A DNA stretch of 64,000 nt from an uncultured Oscillospiraceae bacterium (lineage in GTDB: Bacteria; Bacillota; Clostridia; Oscillospirales; Acutalibacteraceae). Below the pieces are notes generated by a model. The model was given only the letters and a program-made list of their open reading frames with translations, did no database searches and had not been told where the DNA came from. Below, in pieces: positions 16,591 to 26,042 of the stretch. Where the stretch lies: NCBI GenBank assembly GCA_900544715.1, contig UQWL01000004.1, positions 1 through 64,000 on the forward strand, read 5' to 3'. A program made the position numbers and the translations under genes. Numbering within the stretch: the stretch's first letter is position 1; each line of letters opens with the position of its first letter.

Positions 16591-19092
16591 TTGGAAACAA
16601 ATAAGACGATACTCAGCGTGACGGATTATGGGGCCGATCCGGCAGGAAAGCGGGATTCCACCGAGGCGCTTCAGGCTGCGTTGGAGGCAGCCCGCAATAC
16701 TCCGGGCCCGGTCACTCTTTTATTTCCTAAAGGCGAATACCATTTTTATAAGGACCATGCGCAGCGGCGCGTTTATCACACCTCCAACACGGATAGCTGC
16801 GCCCATCCGGAGAAGGCGATCGCGATCTTGATCGAGGATCAGGAGGATCTAACGCTGGATGGCGGCGGCTCGCTTTTCCTCCTGCATGGCAACCTAATGG
16901 CGCTGGCGGTCGTGCGCTCGAAACGGATCACGCTGCGTGCGTTTGCCTGGGATTTCGCCGTGCCGACGGTCAGCGAGATGACAGTGGCCGGCTTTGGGCA
17001 GAAGGGCGTTTCGCAATATACCGATTTTTACATTGCAGGGGCGTTTCCATTCGTGCTGTCGGGCCGCCGGAAACTTTTGTGGACAGGCGGCGCAAACTTG
17101 GACGGAGCTCCGTATTGGACGGAGAAAAACCACCACGCAGGCTGGTCTGTTGTCGGCTATGATCCGAACGTGGGCGTTTCCCGCCGTTACAGCCTTTTGC
17201 AGGGCCCGTTTTCGCATGTGCGGAAGATGAAGCAGCTTGCGCCCCACCTGGTGCGCGTGTTTTATTTTGGCAAGCGGCCGGGCGTCCAGAGGCCCGGCAT
17301 GGTGTATGAACTGTGCGCCTCCAGAACGAGGGAAACGGCCGGCGCTTTTCACTGGGAGAGCGAAGATATTCTCGTTGAACAGGTGAACGTGCACTACATG
17401 CATGGCTTTGGCTGGCTGACGCAGATGTGCCGGAATGTGACCTACCGGGATTGCCGCTTTATGCCGCGCCCCGGCACGGGCAAGTTCACCACGAGCTTTG
17501 CGGATTTGATCCATGCCTCTGGCGTGGGTGGGCGCATGACGATTGAAAATTGTGTGTTCGGCCATGCACATGATGACCCGATCAACCTCCATGGAACGTT
17601 TACCCGTGTGGAGAAGAAGCTGGATGCCCGCACGCTGACGCTGCGCTATATCCACAAGCAGCAGGGCGGGTTCCCCCAGTTTCACGTGGGCGATGAAGTA
17701 ATTTTTTATGCGCGCGATACGCTCGCCCCTCTGTGTGGTAAGGAAGAAAAATACCGTGTGGTAAAATCCATCAATCCCGGAGCGGGCGGGAACGATCTCA
17801 AAACGATGACCGTTACCTTTGACCGTGATTTGCCGGAGGAGATCACAGCGCAAATCGGCCCGCAGCCGAAATATGTTGCGGAGAATGTGACCTATACAGC
17901 GGAAGTCGTGATCCGCAATAATTTCTTTACCACCATCCCCACGCGCGGCATCCTTTGCACGCAGCGGCGCAAGGTGCTGATTGAAAACAATGTGTTTCAA
18001 AATATGGCGATGGCATCCATTTTCCTTTCCAACGATTCCAACGAGTGGTATGAATCCGGCCCGATCCGTGATTTAACGATTCGCGGCAATACCTTTTATA
18101 TCCGCCCGGCGGGGCAGACGGAGTGGAAGTATAAGCCTGCGGTTTATATCCACCCGGAGGTCAAGGGAGGCTCTTCCAAGCTCTCCGCGGATACGCCGGT
18201 GCATCGGAATATTACGATCGAAGCGAACACGTTTTATATGGGCCATGACGGTGTGGTGCGTGCGGAGGGGGTGGATGGGCTCACCTTCCGCCACAACCAC
18301 GTGCTGCGGGATGCGCCGGGCATTCACCTGCACATTTCCCCGGAAACGTGCGTCCTGAAAGCAGGGGAGCGGGTTCCCCTGCAAACGCAGGCGGAGGGCA
18401 GGCGCAATCAGGCGGAGGAAGATCTGCTCTTTTCCTTCGAAGCCTGCTCCCATGTGACGCTTACGGACAACACCTATGACAACGGCCTGAAGGCAGGCAT
18501 TGCACTGATTCGCACCGGGCGGGAAACAGTCGAATGTGCGGATGCCCTGACCTTTGACGCGCAGTGCCCTGCTTCTGCACCTGTTGGGGCCATTACCTAC
18601 CACAGCACGGAAGAAGCGGTTGTCACAGTGGATGAAAAAGGCGCTTTGGTCGCCCAAGCGCCGGGCGCCGCCTATGTGTACGCGCAAACGCTGTGGAACG
18701 GGGCGGCGATTCAATCCAATTGGATTCCGGTCAGCGTGGGCGGAGCGGAGCTGCCGCCCGAGCGGGAGCCGGAGAGCGCCGTGCACGATGCGCGCGTGGT
18801 GATTCCAGCGCTCCTGTTTGATACGGCGGGCAGTTCCGAGCAAAGCATTGTTGTAACAACCGCACCGGATTGCGGGCTGGAGCGCATCGAAATCCGGCTT
18901 TCTGCGGATGAAACGACCGGGGAAATGGCGCTGTGCACCGGCGATGAACGCGTAGTGATTGCGCAAACGCGGGAGAGGGCGCTCTCAACCACTGTGCCGC
19001 TGGCGCCGGGGCTCAATTCTTTTTATGCGCGCGTAACGGCTCAGAATGGACAGGTAAGCTCCGAACGGGCAGTACATATCATTAAAATTTGA
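16591..19092 (+). CDS. Right-handed beta-helix glycosidase-like protein (GH110-like)
   Basis: 833 residues from TTG behind GGGAGG. No signal peptide, so probably cytoplasmic. The N-terminus (SVTDYGADPAGKRDSTEALQAAL) is the pectate-lyase-like entry of parallel beta helices. Repeated strands follow, with TTSFADLIHASGVGG and AHDDPINLHGTFTRV, a paired-Asp motif that recalls GH110 alpha-1,3-galactosidases. The C-terminal ~200 residues form Ig-like strands (VGAITYHSTEEAVVTV...). It is expected to cleave terminal alpha-galactose from host or dietary glycans. The GH110 call is from memory; another beta-helix glycosidase family is possible. Confidence 0.6.
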   Translation: METNKTILSVTDYGADPAGKRDSTEALQAALEAARNTPGPVTLLFPKGEYHFYKDHAQRRVYHTSNTDSCAHPEKAIAILIEDQEDLTLDGGGSLFLLHGNLMALAVVRSKRITLRAFAWDFAVPTVSEMTVAGFGQKGVSQYTDFYIAGAFPFVLSGRRKLLWTGGANLDGAPYWTEKNHHAGWSVVGYDPNVGVSRRYSLLQGPFSHVRKMKQLAPHLVRVFYFGKRPGVQRPGMVYELCASRTRETAGAFHWESEDILVEQVNVHYMHGFGWLTQMCRNVTYRDCRFMPRPGTGKFTTSFADLIHASGVGGRMTIENCVFGHAHDDPINLHGTFTRVEKKLDARTLTLRYIHKQQGGFPQFHVGDEVIFYARDTLAPLCGKEEKYRVVKSINPGAGGNDLKTMTVTFDRDLPEEITAQIGPQPKYVAENVTYTAEVVIRNNFFTTIPTRGILCTQRRKVLIENNVFQNMAMASIFLSNDSNEWYESGPIRDLTIRGNTFYIRPAGQTEWKYKPAVYIHPEVKGGSSKLSADTPVHRNITIEANTFYMGHDGVVRAEGVDGLTFRHNHVLRDAPGIHLHISPETCVLKAGERVPLQTQAEGRRNQAEEDLLFSFEACSHVTLTDNTYDNGLKAGIALIRTGRETVECADALTFDAQCPASAPVGAITYHSTEEAVVTVDEKGALVAQAPGAAYVYAQTLWNGAAIQSNWIPVSVGGAELPPEREPESAVHDARVVIPALLFDTAGSSEQSIVVTTAPDCGLERIEIRLSADETTGEMALCTGDERVVIAQTRERALSTTVPLAPGLNSFYARVTAQNGQVSSERAVHIIKI

Positions 19093-19137
19093 ACCAATCA
19101 TTCATTTGATTTTAAAAGTAAGAAAGGATGCAAACCT

Positions 19138-20382
19138 ATGGCAGTATTCAGGCCCTTTGCGGCGGTCAGGCCCCTTCCGGACTATGCGGAGCAGGTGGCG
19201 GCGCTTCCCTACGATGTGATGAGCAGCGCGGAGGCGCAGGAAATGGTAGAGGGGAACCCCTATTCCTTTTTGCATGTCGACAAGGCGGAGATTGATCTGG
19301 ATCCTTCCATCGATCTTTATGACGCCCGTGTTTATGAGAAAGCGCGGGAAAATCTCGAAAGGCTTGTGGAGGATGGCGTGTGCAAACAGGATGCAAAGCC
19401 TTGCTTTTATATCTACCGCCAGATCATGGACGGGCGGGCACAGACAGGGCTGGTTGGCTGCGCGTCCATCGACGACTATCGCAACAATGTCATCAAAAAG
19501 CATGAGTTCACCCGCGCGGACAAAGAGGCGGACCGGATCCGCCATGTCAACACGTGTGATGCAAATACCGGGCCGATCTTTCTGACCTGCCGCCCCCAGG
19601 CGAAGCTCCACGCGATTTTGGAGAGCTGGAAGGCCTCCTATGTGCCGGTGTATGATTTTATCCGAGATGGCGTGCAGCAAACCGTCTGGGTGGTGGATAA
19701 CGGTGTGGTTATCGCGGCGCTGCAACAGGCGGTCGCGGAGATTAAAGCCCTTTACATTGCGGACGGCCATCACCGCGCCGCCTCCGCCGTGCGTGTGGGC
19801 GAGATGCGCCGTGAGGCAGCGCCCGGTTATACCGGGGAGGAGGAGTTCAATTTCTTCCTCGCCGTCCTCTTTTCAAGCGATGAGCTGGCGATCATGGACT
19901 ATAACCGTGTGGTAAAGGATTTGAACGGCCATACGGAAGCGGAATTCTTGCAAAAGATCAGGGAGAAATTCGAGGTTTCCGCCTATGAGGGGGAGGGGGC
20001 GTTCCATCCGGAGCAAAGCCACACCTTCGGCCTGTATCTCGGCGGGAAGTGGTATCGCCTGGCGGCGAAGGCGGGCACGTTCCCCGAGGGCGACCCGGTT
20101 GCAAGCCTCGACGTATCCATTTTGCAGGAGAACCTGCTTGGCCCCGTGCTCGGCATCGGCGATCCGCGCACGGATAAACGCATTGATTTTGTGGGCGGCA
20201 TCCGCGGCCTTGGAGAGCTGGAAAAGCGCGCAAACAGCGATATGCTGCTCGCCTTCTCCATGTGCCCGACCACGTTGGAGGAATTGATGGCCATTGCGGA
20301 TGCGGGCAAGGTGATGCCGCCGAAATCCACTTGGTTTGAGCCGAAGCTTTTAAGCGGCCTGTTTATCCATAAATTAAAGTAA
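19138..20382 (+). CDS. DUF1015 family protein
   Basis: 414 residues with the DUF1015 signatures: FRPFAAVRPLPDYAEQVAALPYDVM at the start, YRQIMDGRAQTGLVG, KKHEFTRADKEADRIRH in the middle, IADGHHRAASA, and a C-terminal MPPKSTWFEPKLLSGLF. The family is widespread in anaerobes and archaea and has no settled function. The HH pair and conserved Arg/Lys suggest a nucleotide- or phosphate-binding enzyme. It lies 45 bases after the glycosidase gene with AAGAAAGGA as ribosome site. Confidence 0.8.
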   Translation: MAVFRPFAAVRPLPDYAEQVAALPYDVMSSAEAQEMVEGNPYSFLHVDKAEIDLDPSIDLYDARVYEKARENLERLVEDGVCKQDAKPCFYIYRQIMDGRAQTGLVGCASIDDYRNNVIKKHEFTRADKEADRIRHVNTCDANTGPIFLTCRPQAKLHAILESWKASYVPVYDFIRDGVQQTVWVVDNGVVIAALQQAVAEIKALYIADGHHRAASAVRVGEMRREAAPGYTGEEEFNFFLAVLFSSDELAIMDYNRVVKDLNGHTEAEFLQKIREKFEVSAYEGEGAFHPEQSHTFGLYLGGKWYRLAAKAGTFPEGDPVASLDVSILQENLLGPVLGIGDPRTDKRIDFVGGIRGLGELEKRANSDMLLAFSMCPTTLEELMAIADAGKVMPPKSTWFEPKLLSGLFIHKLK

Positions 20383-20407
20383 AGGCCCGCTTTCCGGGCG
20401 GCAGCGG

Positions 20408-20437
20408 TTGCATTGCAGCGGTTGTTTTTGCTATAAT
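20408..20437 (+). promoter_or_regulatory. Putative sigma-A promoter of lysK
   Basis: TTGCAT (20408-20413), 18-base spacer, TATAAT (20432-20437), 40 bases before the preferred start. Confidence 0.55.
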
Positions 20438-20477
20438 ATCGTTTTAAATGGAAGTAACAAATAAGGGAGATAGATGT

Positions 20478-22508
20478 ATGCATTGGTCGGAAGAGATCGC
20501 ACAGAGAATCATCGAGCGCAAGCCCGATAAGGAGGAATACGTCTGCGCCGCTGGGATCAGCCCCTCCGGCTCGATCCACATCGGCAATTTCCGCGATGTG
20601 GCGACGAGCTATTTCGTTGTGAAAGCGCTGCGCAAAATGGGCAAAAAGGCGAAGCTCCTCTTTTCATGGGATGAATTTGACCGGCTGCGCAAGGTGCCGG
20701 TGAACGTGCAGGCGGTTGCGCCGGAGCTGGAGGCATGCATCGGCATGCCATATGTCGATGTGAAGAATCCGTTCCCGGATTCGCCGGGCAAGACCTATGC
20801 GGAACATTTCGAGCAGGAGTTTGAGCGCTCCATCGGCCGATTCGGCATCGAGATGGATTACCGCCATCAGGCGGAGATGTACCGCTCCGGCAAATATGCG
20901 CAGCAGGTGCTCCATGCGCTCAAGCACCGGGCCGAAATTTTTGAAATCCTTGACAGCCACCGCACGCAGGAGGCAACCGACGAGGAGCGCAAAAATTTCT
21001 ACCCCGTGAGCATCTATTGCCCCATCTGCGGTAAGGATACCACGAAGATCACCTCCCTCTCCGATGACTGCACGGTGGCGGAATACCGCTGCGCCTGCGG
21101 CCATGAGGGAACGTTTGATTTCACAAAGGATTTTAACTGCAAGCTTTCCTGGAAGGTCGATTGGGCGATGCGCTGGCTGTATGAGGGCGTCGATTTCGAG
21201 CCGGGCGGAAAGGATCACGCCAGCCCCAACGGCAGCTACGATACGAGCAAGGAGATCTCCAAGGCGATCTTCGGCTACGAAGCGCCGATTTTCCAGGGCT
21301 ATGAGTTCATCGGCATCAAGGGCACCACGGGTAAGATGTCCGGCTCCTCGGGCCTGAATCTCACCCCGGATACGCTTTTAAAGCTCTATCAGCCGGAGAT
21401 TATCCTCTGGCTCTATTCCAAAACCGAGCCGCTCAAGGCCTTTGATTTCTGCTTTGACGATGGCATCCTGCGGCAGTATTTTGAATTTGACCGGATGTAT
21501 AACGAGGTGAAATCCGGCAAGGCGAACGACCTGACGAAGGCGATCCTCTATAATACGGAGATCGAGGGTCGCACGGTGGAAACCGTGCCGATGAACCTGC
21601 TTGTGCAGCTCGGCTCCGTGGTGGATTTCAAGGTGGACATGCTGGAACTTGTTTTCCGCAAGATCGGCACGCCCTACACCTTCGAGCAATTTGCCGACCG
21701 GCTCGACCGGGCAAAGTTCTGGCTGGAGCAGTGCTCGCCGGAGAGCGTCAACCGGCTACGCGCCACGCGCAACTGGGAGGTGTATGAAACGCTCAGCGAA
21801 ACCCAGCGCGCGGAAATCGCGCGGCTGTATGCATTTATCAGCGCGGGCGGCTACACGCTCGATGAGCTCAATGCAGCGCTCTATGCCATCCCGAAGGAGT
21901 TTGCGCCGGAGGGAATGGAGGAAAAGGCGCTCAAGGGCGTTCAGGGCGCGTTTTTCAAGAATGTTTACAAGCTGCTTATTGATAAGGAGCGTGGCCCGCG
22001 GCTGTATCTTTTCCTCTACGCGATCGACCCTGCCCAGTATGTGAACCTCCTCGATTTTTCTACGCCGAAAACACAGGCGGAGCAGGAGGCAGAGGAAGCA
22101 GCGCAGCGGGCGGCGGAGCGGCCAAAGCAGGAGCGGAAGGCAGTGGTTTACGGCGACCCGGACCCGGTTGAGCCGGTGAAGGCGGAGATCGTATACGACG
22201 ATTTTGCGGCGATGGATATGCGCGTCTGCAAGGTGCTAAAGTGCCAGGAAATCCGCAAATCCCACAGCTGCTATAAGCTCACGCTCTCCGACGGGCTGGA
22301 TAAACGCACGATCGTTTCGAGCATCAAGGCGTATTATACGCCGGAGGAGCTGGTGGGCAAAAAGATCATTGTGCTTGCAAATCTTAAGCCCACCCGGATC
22401 ACGGGCGTGACGAGCGAGGGGATGCTCTTGGCGGCGACGAACAACGCCTGCGGGTGCAAGGTGATCTTTGTGGACGACGCGGTGCCGGAGGGGACGAAGA
22501 TTCTGTAA
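20478..22508 (+). CDS. lysK: Class I lysyl-tRNA synthetase with fused C-terminal tRNA-binding domain
   Basis: 676 residues from the ATG at 20478, which has AAGGGAGA upstream; an earlier in-frame ATG at 20448 lacks one. Class I signatures are SGSIHIGN (31-37 region) and KMSGSSG near 285. A zinc-binding CPIC...CAC insertion is present. Residues ~570-676 (DFAAMDMRVCKVLKC to VPEGTKIL) are a Trbp111/EMAP-type OB fold, as at the end of MetRS, added beyond the usual ~525-residue enzyme. It charges tRNA-Lys. The last 72 bases recur, diverged, at 25696. A class II LysRS may exist elsewhere. Confidence 0.92.
   Translation: MHWSEEIAQRIIERKPDKEEYVCAAGISPSGSIHIGNFRDVATSYFVVKALRKMGKKAKLLFSWDEFDRLRKVPVNVQAVAPELEACIGMPYVDVKNPFPDSPGKTYAEHFEQEFERSIGRFGIEMDYRHQAEMYRSGKYAQQVLHALKHRAEIFEILDSHRTQEATDEERKNFYPVSIYCPICGKDTTKITSLSDDCTVAEYRCACGHEGTFDFTKDFNCKLSWKVDWAMRWLYEGVDFEPGGKDHASPNGSYDTSKEISKAIFGYEAPIFQGYEFIGIKGTTGKMSGSSGLNLTPDTLLKLYQPEIILWLYSKTEPLKAFDFCFDDGILRQYFEFDRMYNEVKSGKANDLTKAILYNTEIEGRTVETVPMNLLVQLGSVVDFKVDMLELVFRKIGTPYTFEQFADRLDRAKFWLEQCSPESVNRLRATRNWEVYETLSETQRAEIARLYAFISAGGYTLDELNAALYAIPKEFAPEGMEEKALKGVQGAFFKNVYKLLIDKERGPRLYLFLYAIDPAQYVNLLDFSTPKTQAEQEAEEAAQRAAERPKQERKAVVYGDPDPVEPVKAEIVYDDFAAMDMRVCKVLKCQEIRKSHSCYKLTLSDGLDKRTIVSSIKAYYTPEELVGKKIIVLANLKPTRITGVTSEGMLLAATNNACGCKVIFVDDAVPEGTKIL
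22437..22508 (+). repeat. lysK 3'-end repeat, copy 1 (in gene)
   Basis: The last 72 bases of lysK, starting ACGAACAACGCCTG. Copy 2 is at 25696-25767 with 8 differences, 7 of them synonymous in the lysK frame. Confidence 0.85.
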
Positions 22509-22530
22509 TATAAAATGCAATATTTGAATG

Positions 22531-22566
22531 ACCGAATCCGGAGATATTTTCGGATTCGGTTTTTTG
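22531..22566 (+). terminator. Rho-independent terminator of lysK
   Basis: ACCGAATCCG / CGGATTCGGT stem with a 10-base loop, then TTTTTT. Confidence 0.9.
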
Positions 22567-22713
22567 ATACAAATATGAGGTTAATTTAAGCAATTTGTTA
22601 AATATTTACAATAATACATATATAATATTGTGAAAATATTATATTGAAATATCATAAATAAATATATAAAATATTTATATATTTATTAACTTGATATTGA
22701 GCTGATTAATACA

Positions 22714-23622
22714 ATGAAGATAAGAAAATTATATCCTGATCGAATTTCTAAAGTCATATCAGTAAGTTTAATTTTATGTTTCATATTAACATCATGTCAA
22801 TCTGTGGAAACAATCAAGGTTCCTCCGCATAGACTACAATGGTGGCTTTCAGAAATTGTTTGGGATTCTGAAAGAATGAATTTTACTGGAAAAGGAATCA
22901 AAATCGCCATATTGGATACAGGCGTAGACGATGAGCATCCGGATTTACACAATCAGGTGCAGAAAGATATTAAAGTGTCAGATTTAGATACAAGATCATC
23001 TGGAAATAAGGATCATGGAACTGCAGTGGCGGGAGTCATTGTCGGTTATCCAAGTAATGATAAAGGTATTCTGGGCGTTGCTCCGGATTCAAAAATAATA
23101 TCTATTGACATAACTGACGACGCGAACGGTGTTGTGAAAGTGGAAAATATTATTGAAGGGATAAAAATAGCGTTAGAAAAAGATGTCAACATATTAAATA
23201 TTAGTGTTGGTGTGAAGGAAGATGATTCTAGATTAAAACAGGCGATACAAGAAGCTTTCTCAGAGGGCTTAATTATTATAGCATCAGCAGGAAATTATAT
23301 GGATAAGGATATTCTTTATCCTGCAAAGTATGACGAGGTGATTTGTGTTGGAGCAAAAAAGAAAAACGGTGAGATTTTCTCTCCAAAATCTTATAAAGAA
23401 AAGACAATCATTTATTTGCCAGGGGAAAATGTTGTAACAACAGTTGCAGATAATAAATATTCATCCGTATTTGGAACATCGATTTCAACTGCGATATTGT
23501 CAGGAATTGTTGCTTTAATGCTGGAGGCAAATCCCAAAATCGGTCAGAAGGAGGTTTATAAATATTTTAATGATATAAGTTTGAACAATATTAATGTAAG
23601 GCGTTGTATAGAGTTAAAATAA
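22714..23622 (+). CDS. Subtilisin-like (S8) serine protease lipoprotein
   Basis: 302 residues. The N-terminal hydrophobic stretch ends in the lipobox LTSC (Cys28), so the enzyme is probably anchored outside the membrane. The catalytic triad is Asp68 (ILDTGVDD), His101 (DHGTAVAGV) and Ser256 (FGTSIST); the oxyanion Asn is 194 (SAGNYMD). It has no long propeptide. It lies directly upstream of a secreted protein and a lipoprotein of unknown function, which may be its substrate or partner. Very AT-rich, unlike the neighbouring core genes. Confidence 0.9.
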   Translation: MKIRKLYPDRISKVISVSLILCFILTSCQSVETIKVPPHRLQWWLSEIVWDSERMNFTGKGIKIAILDTGVDDEHPDLHNQVQKDIKVSDLDTRSSGNKDHGTAVAGVIVGYPSNDKGILGVAPDSKIISIDITDDANGVVKVENIIEGIKIALEKDVNILNISVGVKEDDSRLKQAIQEAFSEGLIIIASAGNYMDKDILYPAKYDEVICVGAKKKNGEIFSPKSYKEKTIIYLPGENVVTTVADNKYSSVFGTSISTAILSGIVALMLEANPKIGQKEVYKYFNDISLNNINVRRCIELK

Positions 23623-23640
23623 AATTGGAGGAATATTCGC

Positions 23641-24870
23641 ATGTTGTTAAAAATGAAAAAGACATTATCAATAATACTAACCTTGTCGATATTGACGCTT
23701 TCTATCAGTTTTACAGTATTTGCTGCAGAAGATGAACATATCGTTAATGTATTTGATGCGGAATCAGTGGAAGCAGTTGCTGAGAATATAGAAAAATTAG
23801 GTGCGACAGAACTTATTTGTATATCAGACGATGACTTTAGTGAAGTACAAGCGAATATATTAACAGAAGTAATTGACAACGGTACAGATGTATTATTTCT
23901 AAATACTGATATTAAATCTATTGCAGAAGCTTTCGATTGTAGTTATTCTGTTAGTGATGATGGTATATACATAGGGTGTTATTTACAAACAATCGGAGGA
24001 GCTTATTCTTTAACACCTATTTATGCTTCTGCTATGCAGGATGAAAATGAAAGCATTTCTGATAATGATACTGGATTATCTAAACTGAGTGAAGCACTAA
24101 ATAACAGAACTGTAGATATTACGGATGTGTTTGAAGAGTTGTCTCAAATTCCATCTGATTCTGAATTTATAGGTCAAATTTCGGATTATGAGTTAGCATC
24201 ATTGCAAGCTAGCACTTCGATCGGTAATTCATTCAAAGATGCATCTATTTTTAAATATTTTTATAAAGAAGGTAGTGTTAATGGCATAGGAACTACTTAT
24301 AAATATAATAGTTCAGAAGGTATCAACGGTTGGTCGAAACTTGGTTCCATTAGGATTTTAGGATATGCTATAAAAGTTAAAACAGTTGGTACAAAAACTT
24401 ATGATAATGTATATTCAATAGTGACCGCTAGTGGTTTAAATAATAAATACGTGAAATATTATACCTATAATATGAAAGTAACAAGTGCGAATACTTCTAT
24501 TTTAGACGAAACATGGCTCGATGGTGGGACCAACAAGACTATAACAACTAGTATTGCAAACGGAATCAGCAGTGATGGAAAAAGTACGATAACCAGTACT
24601 ACATCTTATAGCTATAATCCAAATGGACAGAACATTACAAATTCTTTGGGAGCGGCATATGTAAAAACATGGACTGCCAGCCCGGCTTCAAATGTAAAAA
24701 ATGGATCATGGAAAATACAACCTTCGATTACCGTGTTAAATTCAAAAGGTACAACAAGCAATACGACAGTTAAACTTTACGTAAATAATTTTAGAATAAG
24801 CGGCGGCGTCCGTAATTATACAATCACTTCAGAAGCGTCCACATCATTGACATTTAAAAATCATAAATAA
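23641..24870 (+). CDS. Secreted protein of unknown function
   Basis: 409 residues with a signal peptide (IILTLSILTLSISFTVFAAE). Residues 30-130 form an alternating alpha/beta region (ENIEKLGATELICIS, DVLFLNTDIKSIAEAF). Residues 190-409 are Ser/Thr/Asn/Tyr-rich strands (SSEGINGWSKLGS, TTSYSYNPNGQNITNSLGAAYVKTW). No family is recognised. It starts 19 bases after the protease stop behind GGAGG, so the two are co-transcribed; it may be cleaved by the protease. Confidence 0.6.
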   Translation: MLLKMKKTLSIILTLSILTLSISFTVFAAEDEHIVNVFDAESVEAVAENIEKLGATELICISDDDFSEVQANILTEVIDNGTDVLFLNTDIKSIAEAFDCSYSVSDDGIYIGCYLQTIGGAYSLTPIYASAMQDENESISDNDTGLSKLSEALNNRTVDITDVFEELSQIPSDSEFIGQISDYELASLQASTSIGNSFKDASIFKYFYKEGSVNGIGTTYKYNSSEGINGWSKLGSIRILGYAIKVKTVGTKTYDNVYSIVTASGLNNKYVKYYTYNMKVTSANTSILDETWLDGGTNKTITTSIANGISSDGKSTITSTTSYSYNPNGQNITNSLGAAYVKTWTASPASNVKNGSWKIQPSITVLNSKGTTSNTTVKLYVNNFRISGGVRNYTITSEASTSLTFKNHK

Positions 24871-24896
24871 TTTTATACAAAAAGAAGGGCCTTTCT

Positions 24897-25676
24897 ATGA
24901 AAATGAAAGCAGGATTACTATTTTTGATTCTCATAATAATTGTATTGGCGAGCGGATGCCATCAGGAAAGGTCTGCCACAGTTACTGGTCTAGAGGGAAA
25001 GAGCACACAATTTTTGCAGGGTGGACTTCAAATGGTGGTGTCTCCCAGCGCAGTGGATGATATACTGATGCTTTCCTTTGAGTGTGTTACAGATGGAAGT
25101 ATTTATGCAGTATCGGAAATCACAGATGATCCTTATGACGATATGATCCACATCCAAAACAGTTATCTCGTCCATCGTACGACGGGGGAGAGAATCCCTG
25201 CTTTGACTGAATTAGACGGAAAGCCATACGCTTCTCCCAATTACGTCTACTATGATATTCCCTATGATCAAAGAGAGAATTATATATTGTATTATGAAGT
25301 AAATGCTTTGCTGACTCTTAGCAACGCTTATCCAGTGAAGCTTTCCTGGAAAGGAGTACAAAAGCAGGAGATCAACAAGAAAATTGAACTTCCGGATTCG
25401 TATTGGATCATGGTAGATAATGTTTCTGTCGCAGAGATCGGCGATCAGAACTATGCGGAGATTCAGTATCAGTTGAGTTCAGATAAACTTTTCTATGATG
25501 TGAATGTTTTGCATTCCAAGGTTAGTACCGGGGCGGCGATCGGAGAAATTGAGAGCAGAAGCAGCAATACCTTCCTGTATCGTCATCCGATACAGAGAAG
25601 TGAAACTGAATTAGAAATCTCTTTTGAAAATATGAGTTATCATAAGCTATTGAAGGGTTCTATGGAGATTTATTAG
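24897..25676 (+). CDS. Lipoprotein of unknown function
   Basis: 259 residues with a lipoprotein signal: hydrophobic LLFLILIIIVLASGC, lipobox ASGC. The mature part is beta-rich (LSFECVTDGSIYAV, EISFENMSYHKL) without a recognised domain. Third gene of the islet, 26 bases after the secreted protein, behind AAGAAGGG. It could be an inhibitor or receptor that pairs with the protease; inference only. Confidence 0.55.
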   Translation: MKMKAGLLFLILIIIVLASGCHQERSATVTGLEGKSTQFLQGGLQMVVSPSAVDDILMLSFECVTDGSIYAVSEITDDPYDDMIHIQNSYLVHRTTGERIPALTELDGKPYASPNYVYYDIPYDQRENYILYYEVNALLTLSNAYPVKLSWKGVQKQEINKKIELPDSYWIMVDNVSVAEIGDQNYAEIQYQLSSDKLFYDVNVLHSKVSTGAAIGEIESRSSNTFLYRHPIQRSETELEISFENMSYHKLLKGSMEIY

Positions 25677-25695
25677 GTCGGATTATTTAACCTAC

Positions 25696-25767
25696 ACGAA
25701 CAACGCCTGTGGGTGCAAGGTGATTTTTGTGGATGACACGGTGCCGGAGGGAACCAAAATTCTTTAA
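25696..25767 (+). repeat. lysK 3'-end repeat, copy 2 (orphan)
   Basis: 72 bases encoding TNNACGCKVIFVDDTVPEG... and a stop, without the rest of lysK. Differences from copy 1 are almost all silent, so this sequence evolved as part of a functional gene before being stranded here. Confidence 0.85.
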
Positions 25768-25796
25768 TCTACCGGCATCACACGGATAGAAAAAGG

Positions 25797-25832
25797 CAAT
25801 GGGCTGCAATCCAGACGGATTGCAGCCCATTG
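25797..25832. terminator. Strong 16-bp stem-loop
   Basis: CAATGGGCTGCAATCC and its exact complement around a 4-base AGAC loop. The T tract is weak. It would fit as the original lysK-allele terminator behind copy 2. Bases 25833-25970 show no gene. Confidence 0.65.
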
Positions 25833-25970
25833 TTATACCCAAAATGCATTTTGCTCTGGCCATGCGGGAACAGCGGCTGTCCTTAACGGGAGGAGGAGCC
25901 GTATTTTCTTTATATTGAAGCTGGCTTTTCACTTCTGACACGCCGCACTCAAAACGGTTGAACATAAGGG

Positions 25971-25999
25971 TTGACAACCCCGGTTTTCTATCCTATAGT
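25971..25999 (+). promoter_or_regulatory. Sigma-A promoter for the methyltransferase gene
   Basis: TTGACA (25971-25976), 17-base spacer, TATAGT (25994-25999), 43 bases before the ATG. Confidence 0.7.
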
Positions 26000-26042
26000 A
26001 TAAAATCATCGATCTAGGCGAAATTTCATCAGTAAGGAGCAA

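Larger units (their letters stand above)
22509..25695 (+). mobile_element. AT-rich islet between two lysK 3' ends
   Basis: Three genes for exported proteins of much lower GC content than the flanks, bounded by lysK-end copies. No integrase is present. It looks like a cargo islet acquired with, or next to, a foreign lysK 3' end, or the remnant of a larger element that used lysK as its site. Confidence 0.5.

Noticed and set aside
16894..18966. Long reverse-strand frames opposite the beta-helix gene
   Set aside because: GC-rich antisense shadows; composition is Arg/His/Pro-rich and lacks any domain.
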